Made by a program: the position numbers and the translations under genes. A stretch of 64,000 bases of DNA. It comes from Bemisia tabaci (Eukaryota; Arthropoda; Insecta; Hemiptera; Aleyrodidae). Location of the stretch: contig NC_092797.1 in the NCBI RefSeq assembly GCF_918797505.1, positions 31,013,372 to 31,077,371 on the forward strand, in the 5' to 3' direction. This document shows, piece after piece, positions 12,173 through 22,535 of this stretch. Each line of letters starts with the position of its first letter. Within the stretch, counting starts at the first letter, position 1. The notes beneath the pieces were generated by a model, which worked only from the letters and a program-made list of their open reading frames with translations, searched no databases and had not been told where the DNA came from.

Positions 12173-12408
12173 CACTGGAAAAAAAACACATTGGATCTAG
12201 AGTCCAGACTCTTGAAAACATTGACGAGAAAAAATACTCTTGATTCAATCGGATTTTTGCTTGAATCAAAACGAAATCCGCTTAAATTAAGAGGCTTGGT
12301 CCTTGATTTAAGCTATGTTCTGATTGAATCAAGAGTACTTTTTCATGTCGATGTTTTTAAGAGTCTGGACTCAAGATCCAATGTGTTTTTTTTTTTTTTT
12401 TCCAGTGT
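12173..12408. mobile_element. Family B MITE inserted in the 32-bp array
   Basis: Full copy from CACTGGAAAAAAAACACATT to ...TTCCAGTGT. The left flank ends GCTATAA and the right flank resumes (ta)GCTATAA, so 7 bases of the array unit appear on both sides. This is the best target-duplication evidence for family B in the window. A run of about 19 T precedes the right end. Confidence 0.8.
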
Positions 12409-12479
12409 AGCTATAAGGGCAAAAATAAATCCTTTAGCCGGGCTATAAGGACAAAGAGAAATTATACAGCTGGACTACA

Positions 12480-12732
12480 CTGCCGTGCTGAGGAAAAACG
12501 CCGTATGAACCATCAGGCGTTGCCAAATTGTCTTTAATAAAACACGAATTCCTTGGTAAACTTATGAGTTTTTTTCTTTCATTTCTTCAGAGAATTTTGT
12601 TCGTATTTTGATCTAAAGTTCCTGAAAATTTCAAGGAAAAATATTCATAATTTTCCTCGAGAATAAACATTTTATCATAGGACATTTGGCATCTCTCGAA
12701 TGTTCAAACGGCGTTTTTCTATAGCACGGCAC
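12480..12732 (+). mobile_element. Family A MITE inserted in the 32-bp array
   Basis: Flanks are TACA (left) and TATA (right). The array unit reads ...C-TATA-GGG at this point, so the target was TATA and the left copy has one substitution. The right terminal base is C where other copies have G. The interior matches the 6596 copy. Confidence 0.85.
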
Positions 12733-12768
12733 TATAGGGACAGTAAGATATTCTATAGCTCGGCTATG

Positions 12769-13542
12769 TTTCAAAATGATCATATGACAGCCAATTTTTA
12801 CCAGAGATGGGAACGGAGATTCAGTTGAGGTAACTGCAGTTTTTGTTAGCAGTACAAAAAAGCTAATTTTTTACAAAACACTCAGATTCTCTGAACGAAA
12901 GTTTGGTTTCTATGCCTGGAAACTTTGGTTACTTTGACCGAATTTTTAGCTTTCCATATGAACTGAAGTTCAAACCTTGAAACCAATTTTCCTCTTTTAT
13001 TCGGTGTGCATGCTTACTTTAGGTAGAGAGGAGGAGGGAATCAGGAAATCAGGAGAAAATCGGGAACAACAAAAGAGAAAAAGTACAACAGAAGTTTTCG
13101 AGCAAAACTACCATTATAACTTGACGAAATTTTTTTTAGTAATTTTGTCTTAGTAGGTCAAAATCTTTCAGTTAGTAAGATCATAGGAACGTTTTACTCG
13201 AGCAGAAAACTACTAATTAGGCAACTGCTGACGAATAGGAAGTGTGCCTTTTAACGGTACTAACGCCCACTTGCTACCGCCGCGGTTAGGAGAAACTGAT
13301 TCCCACTTTCAATTTTTTACCCAAAACTTCACGCGGTGTGCGCGGCAAGGTGAGGTCTCAGACTCCCTGTGGTGACTATTGAATATTTCGAGACACCTTA
13401 CATTCATTATCTTCTGTAACCTGTACTTCGGTACGTGCGTCTTGAAAATGTCAAGGTTTTGTCAGAGCGTTTCGTGACACTTTCATACGAAATTGGTCCC
13501 CACTATCTCCTTCTGATATAACTTTTATCAGGTAGTGTCTTC

Positions 13543-13584
<42 letters not shown>

Positions 13585-14686
13585 GGCTTAAAAAGAGAAA
13601 TGAGGGATCATTATTCGGAACTTCTTATTTCATTTGAAATTCTGACTGTGTGCAATTTTTTCCGACAGATTTAGAACATCTACATTGCAACATCTGGTAG
13701 ATGCGTCTTTGGTTTGTTTGTATGTTAGCAAAATTAAATGCAGTAAAATGCATTTAGTTAAACTTTTACTTACATGCACTGTCATTGATTACAGAAATAA
13801 GCCCGCTCGTTACGATGAGGCACTTACTCACCTGAAACAAACAAAATAATTTAACATTAATAATTTAAGCTATTAATTTAAACATTCAAGGAAAACAATA
13901 GAATGATTTAATGAAATTAATGTCAAAGCAAAAAAGAATAAGTTTAAAAAAGTATCAAAGAACCTAAATACTCCAGACTTTTTAGAGAATACTCTTTAAG
14001 TTACATTCAAGGGCTCGGTTATGATATATGACCGAGAGAAATAGTTAAGAGGGCTTCTAGTTCTCCAAAACTCAATAGTGTGAATGAAGCTCAACGCCTG
14101 TTTTCCCATCTAAATTTTTTTTTCCGACTTAGAATTTTTAAGATAAGAAAAAAGATTTGAAAATACCATGTGGTTTATTTTTTACGAGAAAAGAAAAGAG
14201 GGGCAGGGCTTACCCCCTCTCCTTTTCCCTCCCCTTGAGTAGCTTTCGTAACTCATGAACGGCCCCTAGACTCATCTACTCCTTACCTTTTCTCCAAAAT
14301 ATGACTTAGTTCCTTTCTGTTCCATTAAGTTCAAACTCAAAATTAAGTATTTTAATGTACTACTGTTACCCCCAACATTTTTTGCGGTTGCGAGATTTAT
14401 ATTTCATGTGACGACAGTTTCAGTCATGCAAAATTTCACGGCACAGAAATAGGGTCTTGGGGATGGTACCCGGAGGCGAAATTCGAACGTTTCCAACTTT
14501 CGTTCAACGATCCGCCGTCGGGTTGGGTGGGGAACAAAACGAGGGCGTAAATGAGTCCGGTCCCCGACAGCGTAACTCCGTAACTCTTCCGAACGAGTAC
14601 TTTCATGTGGTGCAGAGCGCCGATTCCCATTGTCTGGAACACAGAACCGTCGCACTATGGAGTATGGAGCGCTCGTTTGCGTCTAA
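12769..14686. other. Unique sequence with a long A run
   Basis: About 1.9 kb, A+T-rich from 13600 on, with the A36 run described separately. No gene or shared repeat was recognised. Confidence 0.4.
13546..13581 (+). repeat. Homopolymer of 36 A
   Basis: An uninterrupted A run of about 36. It could be the tail of a retroposed sequence, but the upstream DNA shows no recognisable source and no flanking duplication was found. Its length may be affected by sequencing. Confidence 0.8.
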
Positions 14687-14690
14687 AATA

Positions 14691-14944
14691 CTGCCGCGCT
14701 ATGAAAAAACGCATCACGAGCTTTCAGACGTTGCCAAATTTCCCTTGAAAAAGTCACGAATTTTCGGAAAAATTTGTGAATATTTCCCCTCAGATCTTTT
14801 ACAGGATTTCGTTCGTAATTTGATCTGAAGTGTCTGAAATTTTCAAGGAAAAATATTCATAACTTTCTTTCAAAATAGATGCTTTCAAAGAAGAAATTCG
14901 GCAACATTCGAATGCTCATACGGCGTTCTTACTCAGAACGACGG
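14691..14944 (+). mobile_element. Family A MITE, 4-bp TSD AATA
   Basis: A diverged copy, starting CTGCCGCGCTATGAAAAAAC and ending ...CTCAGAACGACGG. AATA flanks it at 14687-14690 and 14945-14948, so the boundaries are firm although the ends have drifted more than in the 6596 copy. Confidence 0.8.
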
Positions 14945-15073
14945 AATAGGGATTCGACTTCCGTCGTGCCGTGGTTCGCACAGTCCCTGCTCCGGGCTAA
15001 ATTTCGCACCGCACATCGTTAACATCGTATATTTCCCGGTGCCCTTCACCCGTGGCGCAAAATCCCGGCTCCG

Positions 15074-17224
15074 CACAGTGGACCGAGTCGATTCGAAAGC
15101 TCAGACATAAAATTTTTGACTAAAACTGCAAATTGTCATGTTTATTTCATCGCATTTTAACTTTCGAGGGGTGGCCTCAGAGGAAAATTTCACAAGTGAA
15201 CCAATGGGACCACTTTCAGAACCTCAAAGTTATGTATACACGGAGTTAAAAGCGTTTAAAGTTTCCAAAGAGGTGTGTGAAAAAACGGCCAAAAATGCCT
15301 CAAGGCATTTTCGAATTTTGATCACTCGGGGTGATACAGAAACTTCCGAGACGCCCAAAACCGGTCGCCGTTTTGCTTAGAAGCGCCGGGTTGCGACGTT
15401 GCCATTTTTTAAAGTGGAAACCTTTAAAAATTCATATCTCCGCCGCATCTCAACCGATTTCAATGAACTTTTTATTAAAATGTTCCTCTTAAATAGAGCT
15501 TTCTAGTTATGTATAGTTTTCTGGGGTTTACTTGGCTTTAAGTGGCACTTACGCGGTTTTAGCAGTTTTTGATAGACACAAAAATTTAGTTTTTATTTTA
15601 CCACGATCGTGGAATCGACGGAATCTAAACAAAAACCAGTCTAAATGAAAGTTCAGATTCTCACCTTTCTAACGAGCACAAGATCATCCCGGGAAACGTT
15701 TAGTTCCCGAGATATGACCGCTCAAAGTTGGTCACATGCGCTTTTGCGCAATGTGAATGCGCTTTATCACTAAGTCATTCGCGAACTGGGGGTCCCTTAT
15801 GTTCAATTTACGTTGAAATAATTACACAGAGCAGTAAGGTGTACAACACGAGCCGTATTTTCACCTTCGGCTGCCGATGTGCGACGTTGCCATTTTTTGA
15901 AGTGAAAACTCTTAAAAATACATAACTCCGCTGCATTTCAACCGATTTCAATGAACTTTTTTTTAAAATGTTCCTCTTAAATAGAGCTTTCTAATGGTAT
16001 CTAGGTCTCTGGATTTTATTTACCTTAGGGAGGCACTTAGGTCGTTTATATGGTTCTTTGCAGAGATTTTTCATACGGAAAATAGTGTTGCTATTTTTTT
16101 TTCTTTTTTTTCGGAAGAGGGTCTGTATTTCTCCCGATTTTTTTTAACATTCAAACTAGATCGGAGGATCACCATCGCTTCCAGTATAATGCAAAAATCT
16201 TGGTAAGTTAGCAACACCACCTTCTCTTGTACAATGAGAGCGTCGCTTTCAATATTTGTACACGTAAGACTAGTGATTAAAAGAATCCCTTTTTTAAAAG
16301 TTCTTTCTTTTAAATTTTACCATTTCAAACCCTCCCACAACCCGCGGGGAAACAAAAAAAAAATAGCAACACTATTTTCCGTATGAAAAATCTCTGCAAA
16401 GAACCATATAAACGACCTAAGTGCCTCCCTAAGGTAAATAAAATCCAGAGACCTAGATACCATTAGAAAGCTCTATTTAAGAGGAACATTTTAAAAAAAA
16501 GTTCATTGAAATCGGTTGAAATGCAGCGGAGTTATGCATTTTTAAGAGTTTTCACTTCAAAAAATGGCAACGTCGCACATCGGCAGCCGAAGGTGAAAAT
16601 ACGGCTCGTGTTGTACACCTTACTGCTCTGTGTAATTATTTCAACGTAAATTGAACATAAGGGACCCCAGTTCGCGAATGACTTAGTGATAAAGCGCATT
16701 CACATTGCGCAAAAGCGCATGTGACCAACTTTGAGCGGTCATATCTCGGGAACTAAACGTTTCCCCGGGATGATCTTGTGCTCGTTAGAAAGGTGAGAAT
16801 CTGAACTTTCATTTAGACTGGTTTTTGTTTAGATTCCGTCGATTCCACGATCGTGGTAAAATAAAAACTAAATTTTTGTGTCTATCAAAAACTGCTAAAA
16901 CCGCGTAAGTGCCACTTAAAGCCAAGTAAACCCCAGAAAACTATACATAACTAGAAAGCTCTATTTAAGAGGAACATTTTAATAAAAAGTTCATTGAAAT
17001 CGGTTGAGATGCGGCGGAGATATGAATTTTTAAAGGTTTCCACTTTAAAAAATGGCAACGTCGCAACCCGGCGCTTCTAAGCAAAACGGCGACCGGTTTT
17101 GGGCGTCTCGGAAGTTTCTGTATCACCCCGAGTGATCAAAATTCGAAAATGCCTTGAGGCATTTTTGGCCGTTTTTTCACACACCTCTTTTGTCCGACCT
17201 CTTCTACTGACGCGACCCACTGTG
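15074..17224. mobile_element. Fold-back element, 2.15 kb, with about 835-bp arms
   Basis: The outer ends are CACAGTGG (15074) and CCACTGTG (17224), with CTCCG immediately outside both, a possible 5-bp target duplication. The segment 15267-16100 is repeated inverted at 16354-17190. I count only a handful of differences, such as CCCGGG/CCCCGGG and 'atacat'/'atgcat', so identity is about 99%. The spacer is about 250 bases. Each arm also contains two direct sub-repeats about 490 bases apart, both beginning 'gcgacgttgccatttttt'. The left outer segment (15074-15266) is a reversed copy of the family H body seen at 30949-31432. The right side keeps only the family H end. Confidence 0.85.
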
Positions 17225-17397
17225 CTCCGTGAACCCCGAGACCCGGCACGAAAATGGCCCTTGTTGAGCTTACTTCTTATGGTAACGGTGAGGCGGAGTC
17301 GTTAAAATTGTGCTTTCGTCCGGCGTGTGTCACCCACAGGGTGGATTCGATTGGTCTGAGGAGCTCTCGATGGTGCTCGTGCCGCGTGTCTCCATAC

Positions 17398-17561
17398 CAG
17401 CGGCGTGGCTTACTTTGCGATATATCGATTGATCCGCCATTAAACCTTATGGGAAATGTTCGATAGACATGGTGTTCGCAACGAACACCTTAACAATCGA
17501 TTCTTTACCATGGCTTCAAATGGGGAGATATCGATTATCGATCATTCACGCCACGCTGCTG
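17398..17561. mobile_element. Family D MITE
   Basis: Diverged copy: CAGCGGCGTGG at the left, CCACGCTGCTG at the right. The flanks share GTCTCCAT/GTCTCCAC, 2 bases outside the left end, an imperfect 8-bp duplication. See the 19938 copy for the family description. Confidence 0.7.
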
Positions 17562-19155
17562 GTCTCCACCCTCCTCGTAATCCGCACAAACGAATGATCT
17601 CTAAAAACGCGCGGGTGTGTTATCTTTCTTGTAAGTGCTGCGGCACGTGCCTTTAACGAGGCCTCCTACGTTACTAACGTGCTTTCTCCGCTTCCTTTTC
17701 GGCGTTACATTTCGACAGCGTTAAGTAAACTGCATAATCGACACCTTTTTCAAAGGTCCTATACTTGGAGAGAGAATATGGGTTTTTAGTGATGCGAAGA
17801 CTGGGCCTGGAGTGGGCCCATAGAGAAAAAAATAAGGTGATCGTATCTTGAGGGATCTTCAGTCTTCACCTCGTGACGTAGGCCGGTACAATATGGCGTC
17901 GATATTCCGGCAAAATCCGAAATTCGAAGTATGAATAATGGACCATAACGTCCGGTTCTTTTTTTCTTTTTCTTTCTTTTTGCTTCGATCAACTTAAAAT
18001 ATAATTTGAAACACTATGTTTACAGTCAATTTTTCCATACACGACACCATTTCCGAGAAAATCGATGATTAAAAGCGTCCGTGCCGACCTACGTCATCGA
18101 CAGAATCCATGCAAGATTCCCAAATTGCGGAAACCTTCTCATTTTCTCTGTCGAATGTATGATTACGATTGAAAATAGCCTCTTTAAGACCTTGCGGAGG
18201 TAGGACGTTTTTTCCTCCACATGTTTCCCGATAAAACGTAATGCTGACCCGTGTGCGAAAATTGCACACAGAAACGGGTGTTAAATACCCATGAGTATGG
18301 AATGGAACAAATTCCCATCTCAAGTCAGGTAATTGTATTTTTTACTGTTTATAAGAACTCATGACTATCTGACCGGCGCAAGCTGGCAAAAGCTGGGAGT
18401 GAAGCGACGAAAGGAGAAAATGGGTCGCCTTTGAATGTAAATTTTCAGCTGGAGGGACTTGCAAAACATATAATTTTAGCATGGAGGCATGTTTTCGTCG
18501 GGGCAGTGTGCGATACGTACACATGAGCGCGTTTAATGTCCCGTGCCCCATTCCACGCTGCGCCGCGCCGTCTGGGCATATGCTAATAAAAGTATTTAGC
18601 CCGTAATTGCACTCAAGGATTATAGTAATACGGATTATGATACAAATCAATCCATGTCAAGGCCCTCGTTGGGAAAATTCAATCCATGCGACCCGGTTAA
18701 GATATTCCAGACTTGGGTCGCGGCGATTCTTTTGAACCGCATGCGAATAGAATGCAGATTGAATTTCACATCAATTCTACATTAATTTAGCCCCAAGGCG
18801 TCTATTTTCTCACCCTCCACTATTTTGCGCCTGAGTTTCTATAATTGTGAATCAATTGACACGTAGCAGAACAAACTCAGAGAGAAGCTGCTCGCTCTTT
18901 CTCAAGATTTTCATCCCGGTCAAAACACTTTCATTCAAGCAGATTTTAATTGCAGACTCGAGGATCTCAAGGGCTCAAGGTGAACCCACACTTAATTGAT
19001 ATTTTAAATGCGACGATTTCTTATGAGAGTGAGAGAAAAATAAACATGGAATCAAACGAGTTTCCCTCCTCCGAGATATAGCTTTTTTCTGCCATAGAAT
19101 ATCCAATTCCCATTGACAAATGAATGAACTTGAGAAATGAGGATCATCTGAGGGG
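17562..19155. other. Unique sequence, nothing recognised
   Basis: About 1.6 kb. Minus frames of 68-102 codons (17786-18650) carry no recognised domain. No shared repeat was seen. Confidence 0.4.
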
Positions 19156-19163
19156 CTGGGAGG

Positions 19164-19328
19164 CAGTGACGTGGCGTGAATTGCGATGTATCAATTGTTA
19201 TGCCATTTAAACCTATGGTAAAGAATCGATTAGTAAGGTGTTCGCTGCGGACACCCTGTTTATCGATCCTTTTCCATAGGTTTAAATGGCATAACAATTG
19301 ATACATCGCAATTCACGCCACGCCACTG
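19164..19328. mobile_element. Family D MITE, 165 bp, 8-bp TSD CTGGGAGG
   Basis: CAGTGACGTGGCG at the left, CGCCACGCCACTG at the right. The perfect 8-bp duplication CTGGGAGG lies at 19156-19163 and 19329-19336. The arms are almost perfect complements: 'tgaattgcgatgtatcaatt' recurs inverted near 19300. Confidence 0.9.
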
Positions 19329-19544
19329 CTGGGAGGACAAAGCGCATGAGTGCAGTCTTTGCTATTTCGAGAAATAGTGTTCGAAGTTTCGAAATTACAA
19401 GGATCCCTACGGCGGAAAGAGAGTTCAAAGTGACTTTGATGCTTAAATATTGGAATTTGGGAGCGAAGTTTTACAGAATATACTCAAAATCATTCATACC
19501 TTAATCCCTTCGAAAACTGCACTTAGGCCCCTCATTCGTTACTT

Positions 19545-19761
19545 CACTGGAAAGAAAAGTCGCTTGGATCTAGAGTCCAGACTCAAGAAAAAATACTCTT
19601 GATTCAATCGGACTTTTTGCTTGAATCGAAAGGAAATCCGCGTAACTCAAGAGGCTCGGCTCTTCGATTCCAGGAAAAATCTGATTGAATCAAGAGTATT
19701 TATTCTTGTCAATATTATTCAGAGTCGGAAGCCAGATCCGAGCGGCTTTTTTTTCCCAGTG
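19545..19761. mobile_element. Family B MITE, diverged
   Basis: From CACTGGAAAGAAAAGTCGCT to CTTTTTTTTCCCAGTG. It keeps 'ttggatctagagtccagact', but the left arm lacks the 'cttgaaaacattgac' block, and the right arm has drifted ('gagtcggaagccagatccg'). No target duplication was found. Confidence 0.7.
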
Positions 19762-19937
19762 TTGAAGAAATTCGCTTTCAGTGCGCTTGTGATGAAATGT
19801 CAAGACGATTGTTACATTCAACATCAGGATCGCCTTTTTCGACGAATTTGAACTATTGCCGAGTCTTTCGATTCCCTTGCCTGGAAGGACAGAGAGGCGC
19901 TTCTTGTGACAAAATCGTAGCCGTTTACGGTAAAAAC

Positions 19938-20102
19938 CAGTGGCGTAGCGTGAATTGCGATAAATCGATTGTTATGTCATTTAAATCTATGGAAAAAGAT
20001 CGATTAACAGGGTGTTCGCAGCGAACACCTTAATAATCGATTCTTTGCCATATATTTAAATGGCAGAACAATCGATACATCGCAATTCACGCCACGCCAC
20101 TG
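19938..20102. mobile_element. Family D MITE, 165 bp, 8-bp TSD GTAAAAAC
   Basis: Defining copy of family D. The ends are CAGTGGCG...CGCCACTG, with a perfect 8-bp duplication GTAAAAAC at 19930-19937 and 20103-20110. CA-NG-type ends with 8-bp duplications are the known signature of hAT-superfamily transposons. The element is one near-perfect hairpin whose centre reads GGTGTTCGCAGCGAACACC. Each arm carries ATCGATT/AATCGAT words, four per copy in symmetrical positions. It has no coding capacity, so a hAT transposase supplied elsewhere would be needed. Confidence 0.92.
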
Positions 20103-20110
20103 GTAAAAAC

Positions 20111-21786
20111 ACTCACGAGACCGACAAGCTCTTCGTGATCCTCGAAGGACACTTCAACCGGTGGTCTTAATTCGGGCGCAGAAAATGTAAGAGAACACGG
20201 GCGCAGACTCTGCTCATGACACCGTGCGGTCGAGATGCGTTGTAGAAAGCGGCTGCTTCTGAACAGGAGAAGGCTTTTAAGTTCCGAAAACCCCGTAAAC
20301 TGACGCCAGAAAAAAAGGGAGCTGTCGTAATCCCCCAGTCATGCTCACTTTTCCTCTTCGTGATGCGAACAGATTACGGTGACAAATCCTCTCACGCATG
20401 CTTGGTTGCTTTCCATATCCTCTGCTCTGACCTAAATTCATTCAAAAAGTGTACGGGAAAAAGTGTCCTCTTCGGCGAATATGAGAAAATTAGGGGGCTA
20501 CACCGCCTGGCCGCTACGCGACCCAACCCCCAGAGGGCGCTTCGCGCTTCTGTCAATAATTTTTCAAGTTAGAACCGAGAATACTCGTGCTTAGTTACCC
20601 CAATAGTTTCATTTTAAAAGAAACTTAGTAAATTCCAGAATTCTGACAGCTGATGAGTGGAGATTCGAAACCTGATGAGCTCCAACAGGCGTCACAGTTA
20701 AACATTTCCGTGTTTGATGTCACTTTGTTACTTTTTTATCGTCAGATCAACTCGAAGGACGTGGCTGTTCAACACAATTTTGGGTTAGATCGACCCAAAT
20801 CTTCGATAACTCTTCCGCGGAGTTTATGTTCTCTGGTTTTCCTCCCAAATCTCAGAGGTTGGGACTGGCAAGTGCGGCTAGTGCATTGAATCATTAACAC
20901 CGATGTTATCCAGGCTGAATCCAGGTTCAATCCTGGCGGCTTCCTTGTGTAGTTCTTGACGAGATGCAGATTTTCAACATAAAATTTAATTCCTTCAACC
21001 CAAAGATTTAGTCGATTTGACACAAGGGAATCAACACAAAAAATGAACCAACGGCTTGTGTTACATCGTGTTTTACTTCCCATATTAACACAAAATTGTG
21101 GTTACTTTTTCATACTGTGTAGGCACGTAGCCAGGGTTTTTTTTTCGAGGGAAGGGGGGCTTGGCCGGGTGATGAGGTGATTCTGTCTACCTCCTGGAGT
21201 CTGGAAGTCCTCCCAGTCCATCAGTGATGGACCACCACTGATGTTCCACCATGATGTTGGTAAAATTTTGATGAGGAACCAGATGCAGAGTGATGTTAAT
21301 GTCTTACTGTGTCCATCTAAAGTCCTTTGGATTTAGAAGGGAATAAATCTCGGATTGCGCCATTCGCCATTTCCAATTCATTGCAAATGTGGAAACGAGA
21401 CGGATGCGAGGGTGGCGGGAGCGAGAGGGGTCGTGGTTCGTGGTCGAGCGATAGATGCGTCCGGTTTCGGAGCCCGGTGTCGGTCATCCTCCTTCGTGCA
21501 GACCGGGACCGGTCGGTGTGATGCTGCGATGCGGTGATCTGGTCAAGTGTTACTCGCCGGATCCGTTATCGGAATATGTGTTACGTGCACCGTGATCGCC
21601 TATCCCGTGATCCGATCGCAAATCCAGTACGCGCCGCAATCCGCAATCCATCCTCCCTCCTCCCACTCCGACGCCGAACTGCTCCGAGAACTCACCGTCT
21701 CTGGCCAGTATCACTGCAAGTGCCTCTGCAACCGGCATCACTGTGTGAGGTTCATTCAGAGTGTGTGCATTGCATCGTGCGATACT
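20111..21786. other. Unique sequence, G+C-richer in parts
   Basis: 20110-20560 and 21340-21760 are richer in G+C than the flanks. The second part includes the candidate exon listed at 21538-21780. No shared repeat was recognised. Confidence 0.35.
21538..21780 (+). other. Candidate coding exon, unidentified
   Basis: After a stop at 21535-21537 the plus frame is open for about 80 codons. It encodes a hydrophobic stretch of about 20 residues (LLAGSVIGICVTCTVIAYPV), long enough for a signal anchor or membrane segment. A polar linker follows, then a Cys-rich piece with four Cys in HCKCLCNRHHC. An AG acceptor-like site lies at 21545-21546. The family A element begins at 21791. I do not recognise the protein. 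The composition looks more protein-like than neighbouring frames, but this may be chance in CpG-rich DNA. Confidence 0.15.
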
Positions 21787-21790
21787 AATT

Positions 21791-22043
21791 CTGCCGTGCT
21801 GAGGAAAAACGCCGTATGAACCTTCAGGCGTTGCCAAATTTCCTCTGATGAAATTCGAATTTATTGGGGGAAATTGTTGATATTTTTCTTCCAATTTTAC
21901 CGACTATTTTGCTCGTAATTCAATCTGAAATATCTGAAAATTTCAAGGAAAAACATGCGTGAATTTCGTCAAAATACATGTTTCATTCGAGGAGATTTGG
22001 CAACTCTCGAATGTTCATACGGCGTTCTTCCTCAGCATGGCAG
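21791..22043 (+). mobile_element. Family A MITE, 253 bp, 4-bp TSD AATT
   Basis: Starts CTGCCGTGCTGAGGAAAAAC and ends CCTCAGCATGGCAG. AATT flanks it at 21787-21790 and 22044-22047. Same orientation as the 6596 copy. Confidence 0.85.
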
Positions 22044-22047
22044 AATT

Positions 22048-22535
22048 CTTCTTCGGTTTCGATTCCCTCGACGTACCGATTTAATAAAATCCGGGATTGA
22101 AGGAACCGTCCGACAAATATCTCACTTTTTAGGAGGTGAAGAGTTCGCAGCGAGATGGCAACTTACTGCGTGCATTCGCAATATGATATGGCGTGTGGCG
22201 TGCTCCGATTCCGATGTTTGCTCGTTCGACAACGATACGGTCGTTCCAAATACATGGTCCCGAAAAAATTGTTTCATCCCCCATTAAATTTGGCCCTCCA
22301 TCAAATACACAGCCACAACATGACAAAATTGGAAATTTTGTCCCCTAAAAAATTGAAAAATTGCTAAAAACTGGTATTAAATTTAATTTTTTTTTCATTT
22401 TTTCTGATAGGTGCATTTTTAGATCTTTCATTTTAAAAAAAAGTTCAACTCAATCCGATTTTTCGCTGAAAAGTTACAGGCAGTTAAAGATTTTGCCTTT
22501 GACCCCTCCCATGGGCATGTCAAAATGACCGCCAT
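22048..22535. other. Unique sequence, nothing recognised
   Basis: No shared repeat was identified, though 22380-22500 resembles in style the 'aactcaatccgatttttcg' satellite-like words inside the neighbouring 22536 element. Confidence 0.35.

Larger units (their letters stand above)
12135..12763 (+). repeat. 32-bp tandem array (4 units) split by two transposons
   Basis: Four diverged 32-base units share the pattern CTATAAG-GCAAAAATAAATC...TATAGCCGGG. They lie at 12135-12166, 12411-12442, 12443-12474 and 12732-12763. A family B element sits in the junction after unit 1, and a family A element in the first bases of unit 4. Removing both gives an unbroken head-to-tail array, so the array predates the insertions and supplies their pre-insertion target sequence. 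Confidence 0.8.

Noticed and set aside
13546..13581. Poly(A) tail of a processed pseudogene
   Set aside because: No recognisable coding sequence precedes the A run, and no flanking target duplication was found.
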